From positions 1-64,000 of the forward strand of contig JAUXAB010000002.1 in the NCBI GenBank assembly GCA_030615025.1: DNA of 64,000 nt. The letters run 5' to 3'. Source of the stretch: Phycisphaerae bacterium (GTDB lineage Bacteria; Planctomycetota; Phycisphaerae; Sedimentisphaerales; Anaerobacaceae). Positions 8,892-17,757 of the stretch are shown piece by piece (positions within the stretch are counted from its first letter, which is position 1; each line of letters starts with the position of its first letter). A model generated the notes under the pieces. That model saw only the letters and a list, made by a program, of their open reading frames with translations, had not been told where the DNA came from and ran no database searches. Both the position numbers and the translations under genes were made by a program.

Positions 8892-10088
8892 ATGGCGAAG
8901 GATATGGAACAACTGTATGCTGAGCGGCTGAAGCGCTACGTTACGGCGATGCGGAATGAAAAACCTGACAAGATTCCGATTCGCCCATTTGTTGCCGAAT
9001 TCACAGCGAAGTACGCCGGGTACACTTGTCAGCAGGTAACACACGATTATGAGAAGGCGTTCGCTGCCGCCCGGAAGTGCGCAGCCGATTTCGACTGGGA
9101 CGCTATTGTTCCCAATATGGTTTACGTCTGGACGGGGCTGACGCAGGCGATAGGGACGAAGTACTACGCAGTTCCCGGAATCGATGTGCCCCCCGACACT
9201 GGTTTTCAGTACCTTGAGCCGCCTGAAGAAGAGGCGTTTATGAAGCCGGACGAGTACGATGCGCTCATCGAGGACCCGACCGGATTTCTGTTTAATGTCT
9301 GGCTCCCGCGTATCTCGGCTGACGTTAATGCGATGGGTGAGCCGACGTCGTATCGCAACAACCTGTCGTTTTTGAAGGGCGGGATGGCAATGCTGAACTA
9401 TTTCAATGCGTTTGGAACACAGATTGGGCTGATGAGGACCGAGTCGGGGACGGTCTCTGCCATCTCAGGTATTCTGAAATCGCCGCTCGACATTATCGCT
9501 GATAAGCTTCGCGGCTATCTTGGACTGGTAACGGACCTGTTCGAGCGGCCGGACAAAGTCCTCGCGGCCTGCGAGGCCCTGATGCCGCACCTATTGCATG
9601 TGGCGCTTTCCGGTGCGGACCCCAACAAGAACGTGCCCATCGGGTTCTGGATGCACCGTGGATGCGTGCCGTTTATCTCACAGAAGCACTTCGATAATTT
9701 CAACTGGCCGACACTGAAGCCAATAATCGAGGAAATCTGGGCGCACGGACATCAGATCCTGTTCTACGCCGAGGGTAGTTGGGACGCTCATCTGGATGCA
9801 TTCGCGGAGCTACCTGACCAAGCGATCGTTTATCATGTTGATATGGGTGACATATTTGAAGTGCACAAGAAGATTGGGCATAAATTCTGTATCAGCGGCG
9901 GTATCCCAAATTATCTGCTGTCAACCGGCACGCCGGACGAAGTACGCGACTATTGCAAGAAGGTAATCGACGGTGTGGCCGGTGACGGCGGGTACATTAT
10001 GGACGCCAGCGCCATTGTTCAAAACGATGCGAAGGTTGAGAATATCAAAGCAATGACTGATTTTACGCGTGAATATGGAGTATATTGA
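8892..10088 (+). CDS. Uroporphyrinogen-decarboxylase-fold protein (UroD/MtaA/CmuA superfamily)
   Basis: A cytoplasmic TIM-barrel protein of the URO-D superfamily, 398 residues. Visible blocks are KPDKIPIRPFVAEF near the N-terminus, VYVWTGLTQAIGTKYYAVPG, and a C-terminal FCISGGIPNYLLSTGTPDEV followed by GDGGYIMDASA, where HemE-type proteins have their GGI/GNLDP and GHG motifs. The biosynthetic HemE N-terminal RQAGRYLPEY motif is absent, so this is not a haem gene. Superfamily members outside HemE include corrinoid methyltransferases. In planctomycetes such genes are common in carbohydrate clusters, role unknown. Its TGA overlaps the ATG of the small gene at 10088 by one base. Confidence 0.75.
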   Translation: MAKDMEQLYAERLKRYVTAMRNEKPDKIPIRPFVAEFTAKYAGYTCQQVTHDYEKAFAAARKCAADFDWDAIVPNMVYVWTGLTQAIGTKYYAVPGIDVPPDTGFQYLEPPEEEAFMKPDEYDALIEDPTGFLFNVWLPRISADVNAMGEPTSYRNNLSFLKGGMAMLNYFNAFGTQIGLMRTESGTVSAISGILKSPLDIIADKLRGYLGLVTDLFERPDKVLAACEALMPHLLHVALSGADPNKNVPIGFWMHRGCVPFISQKHFDNFNWPTLKPIIEEIWAHGHQILFYAEGSWDAHLDAFAELPDQAIVYHVDMGDIFEVHKKIGHKFCISGGIPNYLLSTGTPDEVRDYCKKVIDGVAGDGGYIMDASAIVQNDAKVENIKAMTDFTREYGVY

Positions 10089-10258
10089 TGGCTGAACAAA
10101 AGAAACCTGAGAGAAAACCGGGTGTTTGTGTTCCGTGGGAAGAGAAAGTCAAGGAACTGAAAGAGATACAGGCAGATAAAGAGCTTGTCCAGAAGGTGTG
10201 GGAAGATATTGACGGATTAGGGTACGTGTACATCTGGCAGTGTCTGCTCTCATTCTGA
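10088..10258 (+). CDS. Small hypothetical protein, 56 residues, coupled to the UroD-like gene
   Basis: An ATG at 10088 overlaps the upstream stop (TGATG), a usual sign of translational coupling. The frame runs 56 codons to a TGA at 10256-10258. The product starts MAEQKKPERKPG, has a lysine- and glutamate-rich helical middle (EEKVKELKEIQADKELVQ) and ends in an aromatic stretch with YVYIWQC. It has no signal peptide or membrane helix. I recognise no family. The one-base overlap, the length without a stop and the protein-like composition support a real gene, perhaps a partner of the UroD-fold protein. Confidence 0.6.
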   Translation: MAEQKKPERKPGVCVPWEEKVKELKEIQADKELVQKVWEDIDGLGYVYIWQCLLSF

Positions 10259-10287
10259 GAAGCGAGTGAACAATTGGAGATTATGCT

Positions 10288-11592
10288 ATGAATGGAAGAG
10301 CGGTTATTACTCGCCGCAGATTTATCAAAGAAACTGCCGGCATTGCAGCCGGGGCGATAGCATTCCCCCATATTGTTTACTCGTCGGCGGTGGGTAAGAC
10401 CGGCAGCGTTGCTGCAAGTAATCGGATAACATTGGGTTTCATCGGTGTGGGCAGTCACGGTATCGGGATGAATCTGAAGACCTTCCTCGGTAACACAGAT
10501 GCTCAAGCTATCGCCGTTTGCGACGTCGACAGTAATCATCGCAACAAAGCACGCGATATGGTTAATGCAAAGTACGGTAACGATGATTGTGCTGTTTACA
10601 ATGATTTTCGAGAAATTATCGCCCGGGATGACATTGATGCAGTGGTGATTTCAACGCCGGACCACTGGCACGCCCTTATGTCGGTGATGGCGGCCAAGAC
10701 AGGCAAAGATGTGCTTTGCGAAAAGCCGACGCTTACCGTTGAAGAAGGACGCATCTTGAGCGATACAATCAAGCGGTACGGCCGAATTTTCCAAACGGCT
10801 TCCGGAATTCGGGCGAGCTCTGTGTACCACCGTATGTGTGAGCTGGTCCGCAATGGTCGGATCGGCAAGGTGCATACCGTACGGGTGGTATTGCCAAGTG
10901 GTCCGCATAGGCCGGGTGAAACCAGACCTATGCCAGTGCCGAAGGGTCTGGATTACGATATGTGGCTTGGCCCGGCGCCGTGGACGCCATATACCAAGGA
11001 CCGGCTGCATTATCACTGGCGATGGGTCAGTGACTATTCGGGCGGGCAATTGACGGACTGGGGTGCCCACCATATCAGCATCGCACAGTGGGGAAACAAC
11101 ACTGACCTGACCTGCCCGGTGGAAGTCGAGGGAAAGGGTGTGTTCTGCAAAGGGGGACTCTACAATACGGCCAAGGAATATAAAATCGAATACAAATATG
11201 CCAACGGTGTCAGGCTGATTGTTTCATCCGGGACGCCGGGAGTCCAATTTGAGGGGGATGAAGGATGGATTGGTGATTTGGGTGATCCGCAAGGAAAGCT
11301 GAAAGCCAATCCCAGTTCTGTACTGGATTCTGTTATTGGTCCGGATGAGATTCATCTTTATACGTGCCCGGCCGGCGAGCAGCGCAATTTTCTTGATTGT
11401 GTGAAATCCCGCGAGCCGTGCTTCTATCCTGAAGAGGTTGGCCATCAGGTATTTACTATTTCTCATATTGGCAATATCTCTATGCTACTTGGGCGAAAGC
11501 TGAGATGGGACCCGGATAAGGAACGCTTCATCGGAGATGGCCAGGCTAATCGGATGCTATCGCGGTCGATGCGGAGTCCGTGGCACCTGTAG
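10288..11592 (+). CDS. Tat-exported Gfo/Idh/MocA oxidoreductase (copy 1)
   Basis: An NAD(P)-type sugar or inositol oxidoreductase that is exported folded. A twin-arginine signal (TRRRFIKETAG, hydrophobic AGAIAFPHIVYSSA) opens the protein. The Rossmann fold starts at ITLGFIGVGSHGIGMN, with VAVCDVD-type binding of the adenosine ribose and the family's catalytic EKP in VLCEKPTLTVEEG. The C-terminal alpha/beta domain has WLGPAPWTPYTKDRLHYHW and GGQLTDWGAHH. At 434 residues it is of usual length. It is tandem with a close paralogue at 11665 and a DUF1080 fusion at 13010, suggesting periplasmic 3-keto-sugar chemistry. Substrate unknown. Confidence 0.88.
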   Translation: MNGRAVITRRRFIKETAGIAAGAIAFPHIVYSSAVGKTGSVAASNRITLGFIGVGSHGIGMNLKTFLGNTDAQAIAVCDVDSNHRNKARDMVNAKYGNDDCAVYNDFREIIARDDIDAVVISTPDHWHALMSVMAAKTGKDVLCEKPTLTVEEGRILSDTIKRYGRIFQTASGIRASSVYHRMCELVRNGRIGKVHTVRVVLPSGPHRPGETRPMPVPKGLDYDMWLGPAPWTPYTKDRLHYHWRWVSDYSGGQLTDWGAHHISIAQWGNNTDLTCPVEVEGKGVFCKGGLYNTAKEYKIEYKYANGVRLIVSSGTPGVQFEGDEGWIGDLGDPQGKLKANPSSVLDSVIGPDEIHLYTCPAGEQRNFLDCVKSREPCFYPEEVGHQVFTISHIGNISMLLGRKLRWDPDKERFIGDGQANRMLSRSMRSPWHL

Positions 11593-11593
11593 A

Positions 11594-11617
11594 ATTGACT
11601 ATTGACTATTGTTGACT
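11594..11617. repeat. Heptanucleotide repeat, ATTGACT-type
   Basis: Two perfect ATTGACT units and a third interrupted copy lie just after the stop of the first oxidoreductase gene. The same heptamer recurs at 46595-46622. Confidence 0.6.
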
Positions 11618-11664
11618 GAAAACGAACCATAACCTATCGATTGTGCGATATGAGAGTTTTTACT

Positions 11665-12963
11665 ATGAAGGAAAGAGGATTTAATCGGCGGCAGTTTTTG
11701 AGAGAAGCGGCTGGAGTATCGGTAGCGGCAGTTGGTTTTCCGTATGTTGTTGCCTCATCGGCGGTGGGTAAAGCCAGCAGCGTCGCTGCGAGCAATAGGA
11801 TTACGTTAGGCTTTATCGGGGTCGGTAGCCATGGGATAGGTATGAACCTTAGGAGCTTTCTGGCTAACGCAGATGCGCAAGCTGTTGCCGTTTGCGATGT
11901 CGATACCAATAATCGCAACAAAGCCCGCGATATAGTAAACCAAAAGTATGGTAACAACGACTGTGCCACGTACAAGGATTTCCGCGACGTTATCGCGCGG
12001 GATGATATCGACGCGGTGATGATATCCACACCGGACCACTGGCATGTTCCAATGTCGATAGCTGCGGCTAAAGCGGGCAAAGATGTCGAGTGCGAAAAAC
12101 CAACATTGACTGTTCAGGAAGGCCGCGTTCTCTGTGAAACGATGAAACGTTACAGACGGGTTTTTCAATGGTCGACGGAAGACAGGTCAGTATACGAGTA
12201 CCACCGTATGTGTGAGCTGGTCCGCAACGGTCGAATAGGCGAGGTCCACACAGTCCATGTGGAGCTGCCCAGCGGCCCTCATAATCCCGGCGACCCCACC
12301 CCCCTGCCGGTGCCTGAGGGCCTCGATTACGAGATGTGGCTGGGCCCGGCTCGATGGGCGCCGTATACGAAGGACAAGATACATTATCACTGGCGCTGGA
12401 TTCTGTCTTACTCCGGAGGACAGTTGGCCGATTGGGGAGCCCATCTGCTCGACGGTGCACAATGGGGAAACAATACCGAACATACAGGCCCGGTAGAAGT
12501 CGATGGAAAGGGTGTGTTCTGTAAAGAAGGCCTTTACGATACGGCGAAGGAGTACAGAATCGAGTACAAGTACGCGGACGGCGTCAGTCTGATTGTCAAA
12601 TCCGGTACGCCCAGCCTTAGATTTGAAGGAAGCGAGGGATGGATCGGCAACCGCGGTTGGAGGTCACCATTGCAGGCGAATCCAAAATCGGTCCTGGATT
12701 CGGTAATTGGTGCTAATGAAATTCATCTCTATACCTGCCGTGCCGGGGAGCAACGTAATTTCCTTGATTGCGTGAAAACGCGCAAGGAGTGCTATTTCCC
12801 GCCGGAAATAGGTCAACGATGCTTTACAATCGCCCACATCGGCAATATTTCTATGCTGTTGGGCAGGAAACTTAGATGGGACCCGGAGAAGGAGCGGTTC
12901 ATCAATGATGAACAGGCCAATAAAATGCTGTCGCGGTCGATGCGGAGTCCGTGGCACTTGTGA
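11665..12963 (+). CDS. Tat-exported Gfo/Idh/MocA oxidoreductase (copy 2)
   Basis: A tandem paralogue of the preceding gene, alike along the whole length, with the same Tat signal layout (NRRQFLREAAG), the same ITLGFIGVGSHGIGMN nucleotide loop, CEKPTLTVQEG and identical C-terminal words (RKLRWDP, RSMRSPWHL). I start at 11665 because this gives a normal short n-region; in-frame ATGs at 11641 and 11650 would add up to eight residues. The two copies differ most around residues 160-180 (FQWSTEDRSVYEYH here, FQTASGIRASSVYH in copy 1), near the active site, so they may act on different sugars or as a heteromer. The DUF1080/TIM fusion follows 46 bp downstream. Confidence 0.88.
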   Translation: MKERGFNRRQFLREAAGVSVAAVGFPYVVASSAVGKASSVAASNRITLGFIGVGSHGIGMNLRSFLANADAQAVAVCDVDTNNRNKARDIVNQKYGNNDCATYKDFRDVIARDDIDAVMISTPDHWHVPMSIAAAKAGKDVECEKPTLTVQEGRVLCETMKRYRRVFQWSTEDRSVYEYHRMCELVRNGRIGEVHTVHVELPSGPHNPGDPTPLPVPEGLDYEMWLGPARWAPYTKDKIHYHWRWILSYSGGQLADWGAHLLDGAQWGNNTEHTGPVEVDGKGVFCKEGLYDTAKEYRIEYKYADGVSLIVKSGTPSLRFEGSEGWIGNRGWRSPLQANPKSVLDSVIGANEIHLYTCRAGEQRNFLDCVKTRKECYFPPEIGQRCFTIAHIGNISMLLGRKLRWDPEKERFINDEQANKMLSRSMRSPWHL

Positions 12964-12991
12964 AATGATTAATGATTAATGATAAATGATT
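12964..12991. repeat. Heptanucleotide repeat, AATGATT-type
   Basis: Four contiguous 7-nt units (AATGATT, AATGATT, AATGATA, AATGATT) occupy the gap between the oxidoreductase stop and the GGAGG of the next gene. Confidence 0.7.
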
Positions 12992-13009
12992 ATTGGAAAA
13001 GGAGGAATT

Positions 13010-14545
13010 ATGAAAGTCGAAAGCAAAAAGGTTCAAGCAATTTTGTTGCTCGTTGGGATTCTGTGTTTGTTACCGGTGGTGGATGCCGGCGCAAAAGAGA
13101 CCCGCAACAAGATTAGTCTGACAGGTGGTGATTTTTTCAACTGGCGAGGTAATACAGGGACATGGCAGATTGTCGGCGATACCTTTACAAATCCCAAGAA
13201 TGAGAAGCTGCTGAGCAGTAAGCCGGGGACGGGGGTTATTGTGAATGGGCCAACAGGAAGGACAAGGAATATACTAAGCAAGGTAGAATTCGGTGATGTC
13301 AGGGCTCATATCGAGTTTATGGTTCCAAAGGGGTCCAACTCCGGCGTGTACTTTATGGGCCGATACGAAATTCAGGTCTACGACAGCTACGGTGTGGAAA
13401 AAGGCCAATACCCAGGCATTGAGTGCGGCGGTATTTATGAGCGGTGGGATAATAACAGAAATCCCAAGGGCTTCGAAGGCCATTCCCCGCGCGTCAACGC
13501 TTCGCGAGCGCCGGGACAGTGGCAAACGTTCGATGTTATTTTCCGGGCACCGCGTTTTGACAAGAACGGGCGAAAAATTGCGAACGCAAGGTTTGAGAAA
13601 GTCGTGCACAACGGCATTGTGGTCCATGAAGATTTGGAGCTTACCGGGCCGACGCGGGCCGGTGCGTATAACGATGAGAAACCAACCGGGCCGCTTATGC
13701 TGCAAGGCGACCACGGGCCGGTGGCGTATCGCAATATCCGGCTTGAACCAGCCGTGCCGTTCTTTGCGATGGATACGGGGACGAAAGACGCCAAACACAA
13801 GACTGCAAAACAGCAGGTTGAGATGCTCAAGGATTTGGGGTATGACGGTATCGGCTGCACAGCGGGCAAGGAAGTGGCGGAGATGCTCAAAGAGCTGGAT
13901 AAAAACGGCTTGAGGCTCTTTGCCGTTTATCTTGGAGCAAATATAGATGCCGAGCAGCAGAAGTATGGCCCGGAACTAAAAGAAGCAATCGAGGTATTGA
14001 AGGGACGCAATGCGATACTCTGGCTGTTCGTACTAAGCAAAAAGCATAAGCCGTCTTCGCCGGAAGGCGATTCGCGTGCGGTGGAAATCATCCGAGAGAT
14101 TGCGGATATGGCGGCTGAGGCCGGGCTGCGAGTTGCGCTTTACCCGCACCATGGATTCTGGGTCGAGCGAGTGGAAGATGCGGTGCGAGTGGCCAAGAAG
14201 GTAAACCGGAAAAACGTGGGAGTTACGTTCAATCTATGTCACTGGCTAATGGTGGATGATGAGAAAAATATGAAGTCGCTGATAAAGTCGGCGATGCCAT
14301 ACCTGTTTTTGGTGAGTATCAATGGTGCGGACAGCGAAGGACGGGACTGGAAGAAGCTCATTCAGACACTGGACCGGGGCAGCTTTGATATGTACGGATT
14401 TTTAAAGACGCTGGAGGACGCAGGCTACAACGGCCCAATAGGACTGCAGGGGTATGGCATAGGCGGTGATGCGCACCAGAACCTGGCGCGTTCGATCTTG
14501 GCGTGGCGCCAATTTTCGGGACGGTTAGCAGCAGATAAAAATTAA
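13010..14545 (+). CDS. DUF1080 (3-keto-disaccharide hydrolase-type) fused to a sugar-isomerase TIM barrel
   Basis: An exported two-domain enzyme of 511 residues. A signal peptide (ILLLVGILCLLPVVDAGA) is followed by a DUF1080 jelly-roll domain (about 35-250: NSGVYFMGRYEIQVYDSYG, GGIYERW, GPLMLQGDHGPVAYRNI). An AP-endonuclease-2/xylose-isomerase-like barrel follows (about 258-500: LKDLGYDGIGC, LYPHHGFW, GVTFNLCHW, GPIGLQGYG). The last metal-binding Glu usual in that barrel is Gln here (GLQGYG). DUF1080 enzymes hydrolyse 3-keto-glycosides, and barrel relatives act on 3-keto-sugars. With two oxidoreductases upstream, this would make a complete oxidise, cleave and rearrange set. I start at 13010 because AAGGAGG lies 9 bp upstream; the frame extends to 12986 through repeat. 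Confidence 0.85.
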   Translation: MKVESKKVQAILLLVGILCLLPVVDAGAKETRNKISLTGGDFFNWRGNTGTWQIVGDTFTNPKNEKLLSSKPGTGVIVNGPTGRTRNILSKVEFGDVRAHIEFMVPKGSNSGVYFMGRYEIQVYDSYGVEKGQYPGIECGGIYERWDNNRNPKGFEGHSPRVNASRAPGQWQTFDVIFRAPRFDKNGRKIANARFEKVVHNGIVVHEDLELTGPTRAGAYNDEKPTGPLMLQGDHGPVAYRNIRLEPAVPFFAMDTGTKDAKHKTAKQQVEMLKDLGYDGIGCTAGKEVAEMLKELDKNGLRLFAVYLGANIDAEQQKYGPELKEAIEVLKGRNAILWLFVLSKKHKPSSPEGDSRAVEIIREIADMAAEAGLRVALYPHHGFWVERVEDAVRVAKKVNRKNVGVTFNLCHWLMVDDEKNMKSLIKSAMPYLFLVSINGADSEGRDWKKLIQTLDRGSFDMYGFLKTLEDAGYNGPIGLQGYGIGGDAHQNLARSILAWRQFSGRLAADKN

Positions 14546-14575
14546 AAAACGTGACAATGTCTAACAGAGTAATCA

Positions 14576-14878
14576 ATGGAAACTCTTAAATTATTACGCG
14601 ATTACTTTCCGACGGCGGTTTTTACCGGCAAGTGTCTGGTTTTTATAAGCGAGGACTGGCGCGTTGAGCTTACCGAGCATAAAGACAGCGATTTTAGCAA
14701 GGCTGAATCTGAGCCGGCTGTTATACGAGTTAGAATCTTCAAGAAGGCCTTGAATGAGCAATTTGTGCCGGGCCATTACGAAGATTTCCAGCTTGCATCG
14801 TTAGGTGAGCTTGCCGAGCAGATTGAAAAGTATGTGCAGCTGGCGATTGGCAAGAATATCAGGGAGAGTCCTATTTAG
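14576..14878 (+). CDS. Hypothetical protein, 100 residues
   Basis: A small soluble acidic protein starting METLKLLRDYFPTAVFTGKC. It has alternating beta-like and helical stretches, no signal peptide, no membrane helix and no motif I recognise. It sits between the fusion enzyme and a DUF167 gene, in the same direction. Codon use looks ordinary and the full length is open, so I accept it as real, but give no function. Confidence 0.6.
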   Translation: METLKLLRDYFPTAVFTGKCLVFISEDWRVELTEHKDSDFSKAESEPAVIRVRIFKKALNEQFVPGHYEDFQLASLGELAEQIEKYVQLAIGKNIRESPI

Positions 14879-14954
14879 TGGGCCCAAACGCAAAAAGACC
14901 TAAGACCGAAGACCTGGTTCTTTTCTCTTGTATAAGCAGCAGCGGTGCCAACTA

Positions 14955-15254
14955 ATGGCTAATCTGACAATTCAAGAGATTAATGGCGGTGTGGCTTTTG
15001 CCGTAAAGATTGTACCGGGCAGCAGCAGGACGGCTGTCTACGGCTTGCTCGATGAGATGGTGAAGATTAAGGTTTCGGCGGCGCCTGAGAAGGGAAAAGC
15101 AAATAAGTGTTTGCTTGACTTTCTGTCGAAACAACTTGGTGTGAAAAGGAACGCTGTTAGTATAATCTCCGGCAAGACAAGCGCCGTCAAGGGCGTGCAG
15201 GTTTTGGGCCTCTCGGTTGAAACACTGCTAAAGAAACTGAATCTGAATAAATAG
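14955..15254 (+). CDS. DUF167/YggU-family protein
   Basis: A small cytoplasmic alpha/beta protein of 99 residues. The family pattern is clear: VKIVPGSSRTAVYG near residue 17, KIKVSAAPEKGKANKCLLDFLSKQLGV (with the conserved PEKGKAN) in the middle, and VSIISGKTSAVKGVQV toward the end, as in YggU. Biochemical function is unknown in the family. I start at the ATG at 14955; an in-frame start at 14928 would add nine residues not seen in the family. Confidence 0.85.
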   Translation: MANLTIQEINGGVAFAVKIVPGSSRTAVYGLLDEMVKIKVSAAPEKGKANKCLLDFLSKQLGVKRNAVSIISGKTSAVKGVQVLGLSVETLLKKLNLNK

Positions 15255-15297
15255 TATCATATTTCATAAGTTATTCTTCTAAACGCTGCAAGAGATA

Positions 15298-15336
15298 AGA
15301 TTGCCACGGCCTGCTTCGCAGGCCTCGCAATGACAG
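15298..15336. repeat. REP-like unit, second copy
   Basis: AGATTGCCACGGCCTGC to CTCGCAATGACAG, identical over at least 36 bases to the unit at 3564-3600. It ends 23 bp before the MATE start codon. Its core contains a GGCCTGC TTC GCAGGCC stem. Confidence 0.85.
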
Positions 15337-15359
15337 TCGCAGCGATAGGATTTTAGTCA

Positions 15360-16793
15360 ATGACTGACAAATCATCTCTGCTTTCACAAAACCATATAGT
15401 GGACGAGTCTTCACTAAGATATATGCTGAAGCTGGCGGCACCAATGGTAGTGACGACCGTATCGTTCACCATTATGCAGTTTGTTGACAGGTTCATGGTT
15501 TCACGTATCCCCAAGTTTGGGACAGAGGCGTTGGCGGCGGTTTTGCCGGCGGGGTTTGTTAGCTTCCTGCCCAGCGGCTTCGCCATAGGCGCTATGGCAA
15601 GTCTGAGCACGTTTGTAAGTCAGAGCCTCGGCAGAGGTGACAAGAAGGACTGCTCGAATTATTTCTGGCAAGCGATATATATGGGATTTGCATATTTTGT
15701 TGTGGTGGTGGTGATAATGTGGCCGGCAGCACCGTGGATATTCAAAATGATGGGGCAACCGCCGGCGGTAGCTGATATGGAAGTGATATATTTTCGAATC
15801 ATGCTTTACGCTCATATACTGGCCGTTATCAACTGGTCATGCAACCAATTCTTTATGGGTATACATCGGCCAACTATCACAATGTGTGCCTCTTTATGTG
15901 GGCAGATAGTCAACGTAGCAGCCAATTATGTATTGATTTTCGGCAAGCTCGGTTTGCCACCTATGGGCATTGCAGGTGCAGGCTGGGGGACATTTATCGG
16001 GATAGCTGTCGCGGCTGTTATAAATATGGCTGTATTCCTGAGTAGAGGTATGAATATGGCCTTTAGGACCAGGCGAGCGGTGAACCTCGATTTCGGCAAG
16101 ATGTATGATTTGCTGAAAGTAGGACTTCCTGCAGGATTTGGACTGATGATGAATGTGGCATTCTGGGGTATGATTCTGTTTGCACTCGTTGGACGATTCG
16201 GCACGGAGGCATTGGCTGCGACAAGCGCGGTGCTTTCGTACACAAGTCTGTCGGTGATGCCGGTTGTTGGCATAGGTACGGCTTTAAGCGCGGCGGTGGG
16301 TAAGACAATAGGTGCGGGCAGAAAAGAGCTGGCAACCAGGCAAACCCGTGTTTGTTTAAGGGTGGCATTGGTCTATATGGGATTGGTTGGGATTTGCTTC
16401 TTCGTATTCAGAAGTCGACTCATGAAGTTTTGGTCATCCGACCCTGACGTCATCGAAGCTGGAGTCAGTATCTTAATCTGTGCTGCTATATACCAGGTCT
16501 TCCACGCTGCACGCATCATCTATGGCGGCTCCCTGCGCGGAGCAGGTGATACAGTATGGCTCGCAGCTGTCTCAGCGGTCGGATCAGCGCTAATTTTAGG
16601 ACTTGGAGGCATACTGATTGTTAAGTTCTGTCCGTCTCTTAAGTATATAGGGCCGTGGATTGCCGCCACAATTAGTATTATCGCCGTAGGGTTGGCGAAC
16701 TACTGGCGATTCAAGAATAACAGGTGGATGAAGATAGATTTGTTCAAGCGCCGTGCGGTCAGCGTGCCCGCCGAAATTGAAGGCGGTGGTTGA
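15360..16793 (+). CDS. MATE-family efflux transporter
   Basis: An inner-membrane multidrug/solute exporter driven by a cation gradient, 477 residues, with about twelve hydrophobic segments. The N-terminal MATE pattern is LRYMLKLAAPMVVTTVSFTI followed by FVDRFMVSR and FGTEALAAV; the second half repeats the fold (GLPAGFGLMMNVAFWG, FGTEALAATSAVLS), as expected of this internally duplicated family. GGSLRGAGDTVW near residue 395 is also typical. It starts at 15360, 23 bp after a REP-like unit. It is the last gene before a convergent lipoprotein gene. Substrate unknown. Confidence 0.92.
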   Translation: MTDKSSLLSQNHIVDESSLRYMLKLAAPMVVTTVSFTIMQFVDRFMVSRIPKFGTEALAAVLPAGFVSFLPSGFAIGAMASLSTFVSQSLGRGDKKDCSNYFWQAIYMGFAYFVVVVVIMWPAAPWIFKMMGQPPAVADMEVIYFRIMLYAHILAVINWSCNQFFMGIHRPTITMCASLCGQIVNVAANYVLIFGKLGLPPMGIAGAGWGTFIGIAVAAVINMAVFLSRGMNMAFRTRRAVNLDFGKMYDLLKVGLPAGFGLMMNVAFWGMILFALVGRFGTEALAATSAVLSYTSLSVMPVVGIGTALSAAVGKTIGAGRKELATRQTRVCLRVALVYMGLVGICFFVFRSRLMKFWSSDPDVIEAGVSILICAAIYQVFHAARIIYGGSLRGAGDTVWLAAVSAVGSALILGLGGILIVKFCPSLKYIGPWIAATISIIAVGLANYWRFKNNRWMKIDLFKRRAVSVPAEIEGGG

Positions 16794-16832
16794 GGCCGGT
16801 TTTGAATTCAAATGTTCGAGTGTTGAGCGCGG

Positions 16833-17522
16833 TTAGTCTGGGAGTTTTCGCAAGTGGATGTTGCGAATAGCTCCGGCCGTTTGCCAGGTTGCAATGCCAA
16901 GTGGCTGAGATAAGTCCACTTCCGGGCGGATGTCGATTTTTCGGTCGGTCGTCACCACGTCGACAAGTTTTTCATCATCAAGCCATGCCTCAATTTTCCC
17001 GGGGGTTACCCGCAGACGGACGCGGTACCATCGGCCGGTCTCGAACGAAATGATTCGTGTGGTTTCGTTGTTGGCGGCGTCATAGTAATCGAGATTGGAC
17101 AGGCCGCAGACCTCGCCGCCCCAGCCGCCGAGGATTAGTGAGCACGGGTTGTCGCCGACGGGAAAGGTCAGCCCACAGAAAAAGTCACTTCCCGTGACCC
17201 GCATTGCTTCGAGGCTGATTTCATAGTTCATACGGACGAGCGGTCCGGTCCAGTTTACCCCGGTCATGTCGTTACCCATCTCGAGGAAGATACTGCCGTC
17301 CTTTACGTAGACATTGCCCTGGCCACCAAAGTCCGTAATCTCCCACTTCCCCAGTGTCTTGCCGTCGAAAAGGCTGATTTCGCGCTCCACAGGACGCCTA
17401 ACGGCGGGACCCTGACAAGACGGGAGCACGAAAAGGCCGAGCAGCAATAAAATTGTGTAGAGCGTATTGGGTAACGCACGGCGAAATAAGGCATCTGCGA
17501 TAATAGTTTGTTTCCGGTTCAT
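16833..17522 (-). CDS. DUF1080-like lipoprotein
   Basis: A 229-residue surface or periplasmic protein. After an N-terminal hydrophobic stretch (TLYTILLLLGLFVL) comes a lipobox-like LPSC with Cys near residue 36. A single jelly-roll domain follows, with ISLFDGKTLGKWEITDFGG, VYVKDGSIFLEMG and WYRVRLRVTPGKIEAWLDDEKLVDV, as in the DUF1080/LamG-like concanavalin fold. CGLTFPVGDNP and GGWGGEVCGLSNLD are more particular. GGAG lies 8 bp before the ATG. It is the only gene on this strand between the symporter and position 35,131. A sugar-binding or keto-glycoside hydrolase role is likely by family. Confidence 0.75.
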   Translation of the reverse strand: MNRKQTIIADALFRRALPNTLYTILLLLGLFVLPSCQGPAVRRPVEREISLFDGKTLGKWEITDFGGQGNVYVKDGSIFLEMGNDMTGVNWTGPLVRMNYEISLEAMRVTGSDFFCGLTFPVGDNPCSLILGGWGGEVCGLSNLDYYDAANNETTRIISFETGRWYRVRLRVTPGKIEAWLDDEKLVDVVTTDRKIDIRPEVDLSQPLGIATWQTAGAIRNIHLRKLPD

Positions 17523-17757
17523 TATATTACTCCAGCCATAATAAAATTACGTTGAATAAAATAACCTCGGAACTTACATTAGACAACAGTTTTTTTATTG
17601 AAGATGACCGATTTTTAGAACCATAAACAAAATATAAACGGCTTTTCTGACGATAAGGTTTGTAGAGGCAGATACTTAGTAGGATTGTACAGCGTCTGTT
17701 GTTTAAGGGGGTTTTCGACAACAGGCAAAACGAATGGTTAAACGTAATTAAACAGCT

